Assembly (NCBI GenBank): GCA_023091665.1 | Contig: JALJCQ010000029.1 | Location: forward strand, 124,001 to 188,000 | Length of the DNA: 64,000 nucleotides | Origin: Pythium myriotylum | Lineage: Eukaryota; Oomycota; Peronosporomycetes; Pythiales; Pythiaceae | Direction: 5' to 3' | Shown here: positions 48,632-59,300 of the stretch, piece by piece | How the letters are laid out: every line of letters begins with the position of its first letter | How positions within the stretch are numbered: the stretch's first letter is position 1 | Notes under the pieces: model-generated | Database searches by the model: none | Told to the model about the DNA's origin: nothing | The model's input: only the letters and a program-made list of their open reading frames with translations | Position numbers and translations under genes: made by a program

Positions 48632-51600
48632 TCACACGAGCGCATCAGAAACCGACGTGGCACTCTGATTGGGGCATGTCGCGAAGGGTCGTGCGCTGGT
48701 AACGAGGAGACGCAATTGCCGGAGCGGTTGGCCAGAAAGTTGGCTGAGTCGTCGCTTTGGAAGCAATTTGAGAAGCTTGTGAAGCCACTCGTCGCGATGC
48801 TTCAACCAGACCCTGTGCGTCGAAACCCCGATGAGCAACTGCGCGACTTCACCAATGATTGTGCTCAGCTCTACTCCGCTGATCTCTTCATCACTAGAAA
48901 CTTCGAGCATCCACGCGATCACTTCGCAAACGTACAAAGATGGAAAAGGCTTTTCGGTACTTAGCCGATTGTTATGGTCTTTTTCGGCGCGAAGAATTCC
49001 ACGAGCGAGGGCTCCGAGAAGAAGAGCGATTTGCGCTGCTTCAAGGCATTTGTGTGCCTGTCTCGACGCACAGTGTTCATTCTCGCCACTGGCAGTACCT
49101 GAGTCTCGCGTGGATACGAAGCTTGAGATCGAAAAATGTGACGCTATGGTTGACTCGCCGTAGACGTATGCCAAGAATTCGAGAGCGAGTGACACCTCAA
49201 AAACCCGATGATCTGTGGAAACAATGCAAGGCTTCACATAGTCACGCCATAACATTGCTGCGAAGTCGATAATCACCTCTTCGGGACTCCCGCCGACCCC
49301 TCCGTGAGGCGGGAGCATAACCAGTGGATCATCAACCCACTCGGCTATTGAGCTCAACAACGAAACAGCAGACTCTCTGAATATGACTTCGTGCTTGTCA
49401 CGTGATTCTGCTGTGATTGACTGCAACACGTTGACCATAGCTGCTCGCAATACCGAGTGCCTCTCCCGCCCGCGAGAATCCCATTGCTTCTGAAGCACGC
49501 TTGTATCAATCTGAACCATAACGTAAGCGCAGTATAATCCCTTGAGATTGGGATGACACTGGAGTAAGTCCAGAAGTAAAATTCTCGATAAATCGGATCG
49601 ATCAAGTTCACGACAAATGGTAGCATAAAGACCACACACGTGGCTAAGGAACCCGTTATCTTGGCTGACAGTCAGGGGTGTTCTGATCGATGATATTGTG
49701 CTTGATATCACGGCATCTTTGCCGTCGATTTGCGGAAATGCGAGACCATTGATCATTCGAGATGGGACGATAGAGTTGCGCAACAGGTGCAAGAAGCAAT
49801 GGAGTTCAACAGGCATCTCTTTCGTACATACTTCGTGGCCGCCATCTTCGGTTTGGAGTAACTCGAGGCGTTGGAATAGCAAATGCTGAAACACAGACGA
49901 GAGAGTGACGTTGCTCTTTTCGACAGCATGGCGAGTTCGGGGTGTCCGAAAAACACGCACCATTGCTTCGAAAAGGAGATCGCTCGGAATGTTTCGTCGA
50001 ACGTGTTCATTCACAATCATGCTACACAACTTCACAATCCCGGGGTTGTTAACTATGCCATTCTTGTAGACGTCATTCCCACCTCCTCGTAAATGGGTGG
50101 CAACACACTTGACGAACACGGTGAGCGTCTGCACAACGTAGGTGATATCCACTGCCGCGCCGTCATGAACACTAAGCGCTGTCTTCAGAGTTGCAGCATC
50201 ACGCGGATGAAGTGCACCTGGTAGTGCAAATGCTGCTGTCGTTGCCGACTTGACTGCGAAAGTATCCGTAGGGTTGATGTTGTTGGTTTGCATAATCTGG
50301 GTAGGCTCTTCCGGCTTGGCAGGAATGGCTTTCTGTGACTTTGCCTTTGGCACACGAGTATCTTCAGGGATAGGTTCGTCAATCTTTCGCTTCCCAAGCG
50401 CAGAAAACTCCAAAACGCCTACAACTCTAGAAATCGCCGGGTCTCCCGCGCCATTTTGACTCTCATCTTCTGCGGGCTTGGAAATTTCTTGAATGGAAGT
50501 ACTCTTAGACTCACTGGCGATGTCTTTTGAATTGTCATGTTCGTCCTCGGAGTCATCGCTACTCGAACTGCTGTCTCCACTGCTACCACTGCTGAGACTG
50601 AGCGTTCGAGTCTTGGCATCCAGGATTTGAGCATTATTGGGGGATGCATCAGTTGCGTCAACACGATGATCCGTGGATAAGATTGTGGAGTGCAATGTTC
50701 CTCCTTCGTCCTCAGAGCTGGACGCTAGTTCGGCATCGATTGCAATGCCCACAGGATCTATTCCACTTGAGTGGGGTGTAGAAATATGTGGAGATCGATC
50801 GACTTGAGTGGCACTCTCCATCGCACTCTTCGTAAAGCTGACAGACTCATCTGTAGTTTGGTCTGGTTTGGAATCAAGGTCATCCGGGACGCCTTCAATT
50901 GCTGCGGTGCTACCGGAAGAGTCGCGTTCTGTATCGTTCTGATCGCTATCGGAATCGGATGCGAGCTCGTCATCAATGGCTTGACTGATGGCGTCCGCGT
51001 TACAAATAGGTGGGTGAATCTCCGGTGTTGGTTTGTCTGCTTTGGTGAAGAGCGACGGAGTCAAAGATGCATCTAGCACACCAACATTTGAAATCATAAT
51101 GTTTTCTTTCTCGAGATGAACTGGGGTAGTCGGAGTCGGCTCATCCTGACAGGCGGAGTCTCGCCCAGCACCACTGTCTCCATCGCCGATCTCGTCCTCA
51201 TCTGAGCTGCTGAAGTTTAATTCGTTGTCAATCTCACGCGAGATCGCATCGTCGAGTATCAGTTGAGAGGGGGTCAGCGCAGTCTGTGTTGCAATGGGTT
51301 GTTCGGTCACCGGCGCGCTCTTATCGTCACTTTCCACCTCGTCGTCATCGCTGAAGTCAAGTTCAGCATCAATCGCAGCGCCAATCGCGTCAAACGCAGA
51401 CGTCGAAGAAGCAACCGCTGTCACGCCATTTGTGGTGACAGGTTTGAGCTGGATCCCCGACTCCGGCCGCTCGTTTTCGTATAAAGTCGCTGCAATCACT
51501 TCATCCGTCTGCACTTCCATTGCACGTGTCCTCACGGCATCAGTCTGCACGGAAACCGTTCGCACCGCCGTCTTCCAAGGCGTCTGCACAGCGACAGTGA

Positions 51601-52042
51601 CCATCTCAACCGCTTTCTTCGCCGCGACCGCCGGTTTCTTGGCCGCCTGTGCGAGCGCTTTCTTCTTCTCGGCTTCGAGCCGAGCGATCGTTTGCTTGGT
51701 GACCTCGGCCTCTTCGAGCAGCGCCTCGACGCGCAGTCGGTACTCCTTCAGCCTCGCCGCCGCCTCTTTGAGCTTCACTTTCGTGACGGTTCTGTACTCT
51801 TTGTCGCGCGCGGCGTGGCGCTCGAGCCTCGCGATGGTCTCGGCCTGTCGTTCGATGATCTGCGTCTGCGAGATTTGCGCGGCCCCCAGAGCGCCGTCGC
51901 CGTCCATCGGGTCATCAAACAGAAGCCCCATGAGTCCCGCGTCCGATGGGCCGGTCGCCGCGTCGCCTATCGGCCCGTGGGGCGCGCTATCCGCCGCCGC
52001 GCGCGCCAGGTTTCCCTTCGCCGCCCCCGCGCCATTGCTCAT
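48632..52042 (-). CDS. Large coiled-coil protein with repeated acidic motif, function unknown
   Basis: 1136 residues, no intron seen. Residues ~55-140 form a coiled coil (QTQIIERQAETIARLERHAA, then EAAARLKEYRLRVEALLEEAE) followed by Lys/Ala-rich text and VQT/VQTD repeats. The middle (about 215-540) is disordered, very Ser/Asp/Glu-rich, and holds four copies of an IDxEL(D/N/A)xS(S/D)xxDE motif. The C-terminal half (about 600-1115) is ordered and helical, with no family I can name. The coiled coil, acidic middle and helical C-terminus recall ICE1 or ATRIP-like scaffold proteins, but no diagnostic motif was found. Probably nuclear. It is divergent from the 2-oxoglutarate oxygenase, with 174 bases between the starts. 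Confidence 0.7.
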   Translation of the reverse strand: MSNGAGAAKGNLARAAADSAPHGPIGDAATGPSDAGLMGLLFDDPMDGDGALGAAQISQTQIIERQAETIARLERHAARDKEYRTVTKVKLKEAAARLKEYRLRVEALLEEAEVTKQTIARLEAEKKKALAQAAKKPAVAAKKAVEMVTVAVQTPWKTAVRTVSVQTDAVRTRAMEVQTDEVIAATLYENERPESGIQLKPVTTNGVTAVASSTSAFDAIGAAIDAELDFSDDDEVESDDKSAPVTEQPIATQTALTPSQLILDDAISREIDNELNFSSSDEDEIGDGDSGAGRDSACQDEPTPTTPVHLEKENIMISNVGVLDASLTPSLFTKADKPTPEIHPPICNADAISQAIDDELASDSDSDQNDTERDSSGSTAAIEGVPDDLDSKPDQTTDESVSFTKSAMESATQVDRSPHISTPHSSGIDPVGIAIDAELASSSEDEGGTLHSTILSTDHRVDATDASPNNAQILDAKTRTLSLSSGSSGDSSSSSDDSEDEHDNSKDIASESKSTSIQEISKPAEDESQNGAGDPAISRVVGVLEFSALGKRKIDEPIPEDTRVPKAKSQKAIPAKPEEPTQIMQTNNINPTDTFAVKSATTAAFALPGALHPRDAATLKTALSVHDGAAVDITYVVQTLTVFVKCVATHLRGGGNDVYKNGIVNNPGIVKLCSMIVNEHVRRNIPSDLLFEAMVRVFRTPRTRHAVEKSNVTLSSVFQHLLFQRLELLQTEDGGHEVCTKEMPVELHCFLHLLRNSIVPSRMINGLAFPQIDGKDAVISSTISSIRTPLTVSQDNGFLSHVCGLYATICRELDRSDLSRILLLDLLQCHPNLKGLYCAYVMVQIDTSVLQKQWDSRGRERHSVLRAAMVNVLQSITAESRDKHEVIFRESAVSLLSSIAEWVDDPLVMLPPHGGVGGSPEEVIIDFAAMLWRDYVKPCIVSTDHRVFEVSLALEFLAYVYGESTIASHFSISSFVSTRDSGTASGENEHCASRQAHKCLEAAQIALLLGALARGILRAEKDHNNRLSTEKPFPSLYVCEVIAWMLEVSSDEEISGVELSTIIGEVAQLLIGVSTHRVWLKHRDEWLHKLLKLLPKRRLSQLSGQPLRQLRLLVTSARPFATCPNQSATSVSDALV

Positions 52043-52216
52043 CCCTGTGGAGAATGGGCCGGGTCCAAGGCAACGGAAACTTGAGGCTATACCTTATTTT
52101 GACATTTCGATCCACCATCTTTGGATTTATATTACGGGTTCAGACATAAAGAGGGCAAAATATTACCAAACACCATTCATGGTGAGGCCATCCGATAGAG
52201 AGAGAGAGAGAGAGAA

Positions 52217-53245
52217 ATGGCACAGTCGACGACGATGGCGTCGTCGCCGCAGTACTCGCAGCCGTTCACGCGCGACTATGAGCGCCTGCAGTCCAAGATC
52301 ACGGCCAAGGTCTGCGCGCAGCTGCAGGAGGACGGTTTCGTCGTGATCGACGACTGCTTCGGCGCGCCGTGGGCCACGGCGCTGCTCGACGAGATGAAGT
52401 GGCTCCACGCGCACGAGCTCTTCAAGCCCAACAAGACCCAGTTCGCGCTCACGCAGCAGAACTCGCAGCAGGTCTTCCAGTTCGTCAAGCCCAACATCTA
52501 CGAGGTCGATCTCCACGACGCGAGCATCCGCACGCGCGTGCCCGAGCTCGACGCGCTCTTCCACTCGACGGCGCTGATCGAAGCGCTCGCGCGCCACCTG
52601 CCAAAGGACGAGTACGACCTGCAGATGAAGACGTCGGGCCGCACGCTCAAGCTGCAGCGCAACGCTGGCCAGGGAGGATGCTTTCCGTGCCACTATGATA
52701 ACCCGGGCAAGCCGAACAAGCGCAAGCTCACGTGCCTGTTGTACCTGAACGACGCGTGGAAAGAAGGAGATGGCGGAGAGGTCCAGTTGCTGCCGTTTCT
52801 GAAGGCGCCTGTGACTGTCGCACCCAAAATGGACCGTGTTGTGATCTTCCAAAGCGACTGGATGCTCCATCGCGTGCTGCCAAATAACGCTGAGCGATAT
52901 TGTCTGACAATCTGGGTCGACGGCAGTGACGCGACGGTGAACCGCCCAGAAGACACGGCTCTCCGGCTCACGCAGAGCGACTTGAGCGACGACTGGCTCG
53001 GTTTCTTGGAGCGATTGCGCAAGTCTCCGGTCCAGCGACTTCTCTCGCGGGGCGTGTACGAAGAAGAGTACCTGGAATCGCTCACGCAGTGCATGGGCAG
53101 CGCACCGGAAGGATATCCGGAGATGCTGCGGTCCCACGAGACGCACTTGGCGAATCTGCAGCGCAACAAGCCGCTCTACGACTTCATCCAGCGCCTGCGT
53201 ATGACGCGTGAGCTGAACAGTGACGCGCCAAGATTCATCAATTAA
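52217..53245 (+). CDS. EGLN/prolyl 4-hydroxylase-type 2-oxoglutarate Fe(II) oxygenase
   Basis: These enzymes hydroxylate prolines using O2, Fe(II) and 2-oxoglutarate. 342 residues. Iron ligands are H159 and D161 in CHYDNPGKPNKRKLTCLLYLN and H218 in DWMLHRVLPN; R227 in ERYCLTIW should bind the 2-oxoglutarate carboxylate. HxDNP, TC-x-YLN, W-x-x-GDGGEVQLLP and F-x-SDWMLHRV match animal EGLN and protist PhyA (the Skp1 prolyl hydroxylase) better than collagen hydroxylases. No signal peptide, so cytosolic or nuclear. The C-terminal 100 residues are outside the catalytic fold. A GA dinucleotide run (52195-52215) ends at the start codon. Skp1 as target is an inference from the family. Confidence 0.85.
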   Translation: MAQSTTMASSPQYSQPFTRDYERLQSKITAKVCAQLQEDGFVVIDDCFGAPWATALLDEMKWLHAHELFKPNKTQFALTQQNSQQVFQFVKPNIYEVDLHDASIRTRVPELDALFHSTALIEALARHLPKDEYDLQMKTSGRTLKLQRNAGQGGCFPCHYDNPGKPNKRKLTCLLYLNDAWKEGDGGEVQLLPFLKAPVTVAPKMDRVVIFQSDWMLHRVLPNNAERYCLTIWVDGSDATVNRPEDTALRLTQSDLSDDWLGFLERLRKSPVQRLLSRGVYEEEYLESLTQCMGSAPEGYPEMLRSHETHLANLQRNKPLYDFIQRLRMTRELNSDAPRFIN

Positions 53246-53320
53246 ACATCCTCCAAAGGAAAAATGTTGTTGCATTCGTGTTTCTAATATCTCAACATGT
53301 ACACGCTACAGTGTATCTAC

Positions 53321-54352
53321 TTAGTAGGCCAGCTCCGTGATGGTCTTCGGGTTGGCTCCCTCGAAGGCAATCTTGTAAATGTTGGTGAAGAGCGGGAACT
53401 GGTCCTCGCTGTTGTGGGCTCGGAGGATAGCCGACACCTCCTTCGAGGTGAGCGTACCCTGGAGCTTCTGGCCGTTGAGCATCTCGTTCTCGAGCTGCTC
53501 CCACGACTTGCCCGTCTTGACAAACGCCTCAGCGCACTTGCGGTTGCGGCCGCCAAAGCACGTCGTGATAAGATCGGCGATACCACAGCTCTCGAAGAAC
53601 GTGTCCTCCTTGACACCGTCGAAGTACTTGAAGCAGAACTTCTTCATCTCCACGAGGCCAATACGGATGATCGCAGCCTTGGTGTTGCCACCGAAGCCGA
53701 GGCCGTCGCAGAAGCCGGCGCCGAGCGCGACGACGTTCTTGAGCGCGCCACACATCTCCACACCGTGCGGGTCGAGCGCGACGTCGACGCGGAAGGTCGG
53801 CGCGTTGAAGAGGTCACGCAGCACAGCGCCGTGGCGCAGGTCAGCGCAGCCAAGCGTCGACTCACAGAAGTCACCGGCAGCGACCTCGTTGGCGACGTTG
53901 GCGCCCATGAGCACACTGCAGTCAATGTCAAGCGACTTGCGGATGATGTCCGAGATGAGCACGACGCCGTTCTTGTCAAAGTCAATGCCCTTGATGAGCG
54001 AGACGGCGATCGCGCCGGGCTTGAGGCCCTGCTGCTTGATCGACTGGAGCATGCGGCCGAGGAACTGGTGCGGCACGCAGAAGATGAGGATGTCGGCGCC
54101 CTTGACGGCCGTGAGGAGATCGGGCACGGCAATGATGTTCTCCGGGAGCTTGTAGCCCGGGAGGTACTTGACGTTCTCGTGCTCCGTGTTGATGATCTCG
54201 GTGAGCTTGCGGCCGTTCACTTCTTCCTCGAAGACCCACATGTTGATGTCCTTCTCGAAGATCGAGCTCAGGCGCTGCGTGTTCTCGCCGATGATGCGCG
54301 CGATGGCCGAGCCCCAGTTGCCCGAGCCGACGAGGCAGACCTTCTTGGCCAT
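53321..54352 (-). CDS. GPD1: Glycerol-3-phosphate dehydrogenase [NAD+], cytosolic type
   Basis: Reduces dihydroxyacetone phosphate to glycerol 3-phosphate with NADH, linking glycolysis to glycerolipids. 343 residues, full length. The NAD-binding loop is [17 protein letters not shown]. The eukaryotic GPD1 signatures follow: [47 protein letters not shown], and the catalytic Lys region [21 protein letters not shown] with [14 protein letters not shown]. The C-terminus is KTITELAY. No N-terminal targeting extension. Strong codon bias fits a highly expressed gene. It is convergent with the oxygenase (75 bases between stops) and has a clear initiator upstream. Confidence 0.95.
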   Translation of the reverse strand: MAKKVCLVGSGNWGSAIARIIGENTQRLSSIFEKDINMWVFEEEVNGRKLTEIINTEHENVKYLPGYKLPENIIAVPDLLTAVKGADILIFCVPHQFLGRMLQSIKQQGLKPGAIAVSLIKGIDFDKNGVVLISDIIRKSLDIDCSVLMGANVANEVAAGDFCESTLGCADLRHGAVLRDLFNAPTFRVDVALDPHGVEMCGALKNVVALGAGFCDGLGFGGNTKAAIIRIGLVEMKKFCFKYFDGVKEDTFFESCGIADLITTCFGGRNRKCAEAFVKTGKSWEQLENEMLNGQKLQGTLTSKEVSAILRAHNSEDQFPLFTNIYKIAFEGANPKTITELAY

Positions 54353-54410
54353 GGTGGTGCAGAGGTGGAGAGAAGAGAAGAGAGAGAAGGAGGCTGGTCC
54401 GAGGCCGGAG

Positions 54411-54426
54411 CAAATGGCGGAATGAG
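54411..54426 (-). promoter_or_regulatory. Oomycete initiator-type core promoter of the G3P dehydrogenase gene
   Basis: Minus strand CTCATTCCGCCATTTG, a near-exact match to the oomycete start-site consensus (GCTCATTYYNCAWTTT). It lies 58 bases before the ATG and is followed by a CT-rich leader. Confidence 0.6.
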
Positions 54427-54928
54427 GTCCCCCATTGAGCTGCTCAACCGTTCACGGCTGGGGCGACGACGTAAGCCAGAACTGAATGTGCGTAATACCT
54501 GTCGAAAGCGATACCGGTGGGTGGGACGGTTTCAGTACAACCGCAGACGAACCGGGTCCTGTGAGAAATGTCGGCGGGGGGTGATATTGATTGTCGCAGG
54601 TTTTCTGCTTGGGCCGTGCCTGGACTCAGCACCGGGAAGGGGATCGCGCGCCAACGACTGGCGATGACGCGCCACCGCGCTATGATAGGACGGATTGGGC
54701 GACGCGGCGCGCGACACGCCGGGTGCCGCGAGCCGCGCGTTTTGCGCGAATGGGGAGATGGAAGGCCTCGCGTTCTGGTTTGACGAGACCAAACACGGCG
54801 GGGCGAGGATGACGTGGGGTCTCCAGTAATCCATATTCTTGTGGGATTTGATTATGCTACAACCTGTGCGAATTGATACTGTTTGCGAAGCCATTAGGAG
54901 ATGTCTTAACACAGTAGACCGGTCTCCG
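54427..54928. other. Intergenic, 500 bases
   Basis: Upstream of the dehydrogenase promoter and downstream of the hydrolase stop codon. GC-rich, with no recognised feature. Confidence 0.5.
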
Positions 54929-55948
54929 TCAACGTTGACGCAACGTTGCACTTGAGCAGAGCACGAGGATCGCTTGCAGCGCCTTCTTCAAGTGCCGCGA
55001 GTTGGTGAGCAGGTGATTGGCCTTGGGGATCACGAGGAACTGCTTGGGCTCGGCGGCGGCCGCGAAAAGCTGCTCGCCGTCGGCGATAGGGACGTTCTGG
55101 TCGGCGTCGCCGTGGATCACGAGGAATGGACTCGCGTCGCTCTTGACAGCCTCGCGGATGTCCAGTCCACTGGCCTTGACGTCCTTACACTCATCGAGGT
55201 ATCGTCGGTGCAGCTGAAGATAGATTTTGCGAGGAGGCTCTTGCAGATCGACGAGTTCTTGAGCAGTTGCTGCGGTTTGGCCATTGAGAGAGATGACGGC
55301 GTTTGGAGGCAGCGGGCACTCATCCGGGAGGTAAAACTCTTTCCAGCACGCGCCGCTTTCGTTGAATTGACGCATTTGCTCGTCACTAAAGTCGTAGCGG
55401 ATGCCGGACTCGAGGTTCGCGAGGCCGGCGATCACGCTGATCGTGTCGGCGACTCGCTTGTCTCGAAGTAAGCTGCCGATGATAGCGCCCGTGGAGATCC
55501 CAACGATGTGGATGAGACCATTGGTTTCTTGAAGCAGCTTGTGACGCACGAACTCGCACATGCTCACGGCGTCGTGGACTTCCTGTGAGATCGTTTTGCT
55601 GCCAAACGAAAGCTCATAATCGGAGCCGACGACGCCGCCAAAGTTGAAGGCGACGAAAGCAACACCGGCACCATCCCCGTCAGAACCCTTCCCCTGCTGG
55701 AGCCACGCCTCAGCGAGCTTGAACGGCAAGCGCGAGGCCATGTCAAGCTTGGTCGGATGCACTGCGACGTCCGGGAACCCGTGGAGATACACCATGACTG
55801 CGCGGAATCGACGGCCGCCAGCCAGCTCATTCGAATCGCCAGGAGACGGCGCGCCGTTGGTGGCGAGGAGCGACAGCAGACGACGCGATTTCGGGGCGTC
55901 GCAGCCTTCGGAAGCCGCGACATCCACGAAGAATTTCTCGCGATGCAT
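54929..55948 (-). CDS. Alpha/beta hydrolase fold protein
   Basis: 339 residues. VMVYLHGFPDVAVHPTK is the oxyanion strand (HGFPD). The nucleophile elbow is VGISTGAIIGSLL with Ser in G-x-S-x-G. The acid is in FLVIHGDADQNVPI and the His in IPKANHLLTNS. All three catalytic positions are therefore present in the correct order, so a Ser hydrolase or esterase is likely. There is no signal peptide or membrane helix, so it is cytosolic. An insert between the nucleophile and the acid (FNESGACWKEFYLPDECPLP ... DECKDVKASG) forms the lid. The nearest named family is uncertain; the fold is closest to serine aminopeptidase-like or acyl-ester hydrolases. The Leu-rich end (ALQAILVLCSSATLRQR) is ordinary for the fold. 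Confidence 0.8.
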   Translation of the reverse strand: MHREKFFVDVAASEGCDAPKSRRLLSLLATNGAPSPGDSNELAGGRRFRAVMVYLHGFPDVAVHPTKLDMASRLPFKLAEAWLQQGKGSDGDGAGVAFVAFNFGGVVGSDYELSFGSKTISQEVHDAVSMCEFVRHKLLQETNGLIHIVGISTGAIIGSLLRDKRVADTISVIAGLANLESGIRYDFSDEQMRQFNESGACWKEFYLPDECPLPPNAVISLNGQTAATAQELVDLQEPPRKIYLQLHRRYLDECKDVKASGLDIREAVKSDASPFLVIHGDADQNVPIADGEQLFAAAAEPKQFLVIPKANHLLTNSRHLKKALQAILVLCSSATLRQR

Positions 55949-56362
55949 CTCTCAGATCTCGGTCTCTCGCGGGATCATCATCAGGGTACACGAAATGGAG
56001 GGTTACGTTTCACATGTCGCACAAAGATATGTAAGTTGGAATCAGATGAAACCCTGATTCGTTCTGAGGAATCTTTCACACGTCACAGATTTAGTGAGTT
56101 GACACAACGTTTGGTTGTCCAGGTCTGGTGGGCGACGGTCCGTCAAGGTCAGCTCGAGCACCAGATATTCCCCACAACAATTCAGAGCGAGTTGTAGCTC
56201 GGTCTTGTGGAGTAGTCTCTGTCGATTGTTCCAGGTAATACTACAGCAACTGGCGGCCTTGACGCTCCAGCCAGGCAATGATCCTGCTCGAGTTAGGAAG
56301 GTGATGACATTCAACGAACTGTTACTTAAACTATTCTGCTCTGTAGATCTGACAGTGCGGAC
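55949..56362. other. Intergenic, 414 bases
   Basis: Promoter side of the alpha/beta hydrolase and 3' flank of the lectin-repeat giant. Nothing else recognised. Confidence 0.5.
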
Positions 56363-59300
56363 TTAGATTGGCACGCATGCGTAGCCGTGGAGCGCGCCCG
56401 TGGTGCCCGCTGAGCATTTCTGGCACTTGTTCTTCGACACTCGGAACTCGTCGGGCGCGCAGCACGTTTGGCCCGCGAACGGCGAGATTCGTCCGCTCTC
56501 TGCATTGGTCGTCGTCGTCGGCTTAGAGGTCGAGATCTGAATGACGTTGATATCGGCGATAAGCATCAGACTGCCGACTTGAGGAGGCATGGTGAAGTTG
56601 GTTTGCGGCTTCGGCACGATAACATCCAAGGCCCCTCCCGGTGCCTGGCTAAAGTCAGCGGTGAAGCGCCACGTCGAGAACAAACTCGGTAGCAGCTGCT
56701 CGTCAGTCTCCGAGTCTGTTGTGCCTCGCTCTCGCAAGCAAACATCGGACGTTGCATCTTCCTGGATACATCCTGCGGCAACGTCGTACGGGTTGCTGGC
56801 GTAGTTTGAGTCGAGACACGTTGTCGCGCCATAGGTCGCACCGCTGGTGAATCTCCGTGGCGGAAGCATGTAGAGTCTGTCGCGAGCCGTGAACGAGACG
56901 TACTGCTTCTTCGAGGACTCGACGTGGACAGCGGCAGTGATGCTGCTCACCGCCGGATCACCAGCAGAAGCGTTCGCTTGCACAGGAAGATACAGAACCA
57001 TCGACTGCAGGTACGTGCTTGGTACCTTGTCAGCAGTCACCGTCGAGGAGACCCAGCCGTACTTCTTGAGCCATGCGAGGTCCCATGTTGGCAGAGTGAA
57101 TGAAACGCTCTCGCCCGATCGGAGCTGCTCGAGGTTGATGTACGGGTACGGGCGACGGTTCTCGGTGCTAAATGTCGGGGTCGTGGGCAAGAACGCGCGG
57201 ATGGTGACCGGGCTGTACTTGGGCGGACTCCACGACCGCATCTGGAGCACTTGGGAGAGCGTAAAGTACGTGCGCGAAGAGGAGCTGCCACACATCGGAG
57301 GAGGGACGCCGCCGTTCTTGAACTCGTAGAACTTGCAGAACTGGAACGCAGCCTCCTGTAGCTGGTAGTCGAGGATGATCTTGGACAAAGCCGTGTAGGC
57401 CATCGAGTAGTATGGCTCGTTGGCGGGTGTATCGACTTGGCCAGCAAGCTGGCGCCGAAGGAGACGCCGCGTGTTACCCTTGGCCCATGCCTTCGCTGCC
57501 TCTGCACTATTGCACTCCATGTTGGCAGCCGCGAGCTTGCCGATGCTCGATCGCATCTGATCGAGGTAAGTCAGCGAATCGCTGAAGCGGTCGCCGAGAC
57601 GCTTGCAGTCAGCTGACAAGCTGAAGCATTCCGTAATCGCTGCGGCTCCTTTCGACGAGGTGAATGGCGAACCCGAGTCCTTGATCAATTGGAGACTGTC
57701 ACACACAGATTCGAGAGACTCGCCGAGCTTTTTCATGGCATCGTTGACATCCGCTTGGCGGAAATCGACAAGGTACTTGTCGTAGTCCTCCATGAACTTG
57801 GATATGGCCGTCATATCACTGCCGCTGGCTTCCAAGTTAGCAAACGACTCCCAGCCTTTCGGGTTCATATCGGAGAGCGCACCCATCTCAGAACCCATCT
57901 TAGAAAGTGTTTGTGCAGCGTCCTTGGTCATATCGCCTGCATCCTTGAGATCGTCCGACGCGCCATTCATCCATCCGACATCGTTGATAATGCCACCGAG
58001 TTCCTCAGCTCCACTGATGATCTCACCGGGGTCCTTCTTGCGTCCGAAAATAGCAGCACCAACTCGGACGCCAACCACGAAAGCTTGGAAGAGCTTCTCA
58101 ATGTACATTTGGGTGAGCAAGCCGGAGACCGTCTTGGTGAGCTTCTCCAGTCGCGGCAATACCTTGCCGGAGATGCCGTCCAGTTCTGACGTGGTAGAAA
58201 GAAACTTCGTGCGTGCCAAGTCAAAGTCGTTGTCTCCGGTTTGCGAGAGCACACACGACCCAGTGTGGATGTCCGCGAGTACCGCCGTGCTGTCACGAAT
58301 GTCTTTCTTGATCGCCGCTGTGCTGGCCGTGATCTGCGACTGCGTCTTCTTGCCCATGTTGTACAGGTTGTTGTACTGACCGGTCATCTGGGTCGTGATC
58401 TCGTTCTTGGCCTTGTTAACTTCATCCTTGATGCCGTTGGCTTCGTTCGTCACGTGGGTCTTGAGCGAGGCGAACTGCTGGACGACCTCGGTCCGCGTCT
58501 TCTGACCTTCTTCCTTGACCACACCGATGATCTCTCCCGTTTTGACGTCGATGTGCTTCTGGACCTCTTTCGACATATCGCGCACAGACTGACGAGTCTT
58601 CTCACTCTCGTCCCGGACAACTCCGATGATCTGGCTGGTCTTCTGGTCGATATACACTCGCGTGGACTGGCCTTCTTGGTGGACCACGCCGATGACCTGT
58701 TTACTCTTCTCATCGATGAACTCACGCAGACCACTCGCTTCGTTGCTCATGTGGGTCTTCAGCTCCTCCGTCTTGGAGGCCACAAGCGAGCGAGTCTTGT
58801 CGGCCTCAGCACCAATCTGGTACTTGAGCTCCTGCTTGCTCTGCTCGATCGAGCCCAAGATCGCCTGGCCCGTCGCGTCAAGACGCTGCTCCAATCGACG
58901 ACTACTCTCAGCGAGATCTTCTCGGATCGCAGCCGCTTGCTGGCCGATCGTCGTCTTCAGTAGCTGCGTGTTCTGGTCGATTGAGTCCTGCAGGTTTTGG
59001 CCAACCTCCTTGAGCGCGTTTCGCAAGTCACGTCGCAGATCGCCGACCTTGGCGTTGATCGTCGCCGTGCTGTCGGCGATCTGCTTCTTCACATTTGCCA
59101 TCTCGGTGTTGATGGTCGTACCGATCTTGTTAGCGACAGTCTGCAGCGTCGAGATGATCTCGTACTGCTTCTTTTCCTGGTCGATCACATCCAGCTTCTT
59201 GCGCACGTCCACCTCGAGCACGTCATCCAGCGAGATGACGTTGTCGCGGCGCTGGCGCTCGAAACGCAGCACGGACTGGAGTCCTTCATCAAACGTCTCG

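Noticed and set aside
53297..54667. 456-codon plus-strand frame
   Set aside because: Antisense shadow of the glycerol-3-phosphate dehydrogenase gene, Glu/Val/Asp-rich with no domain.
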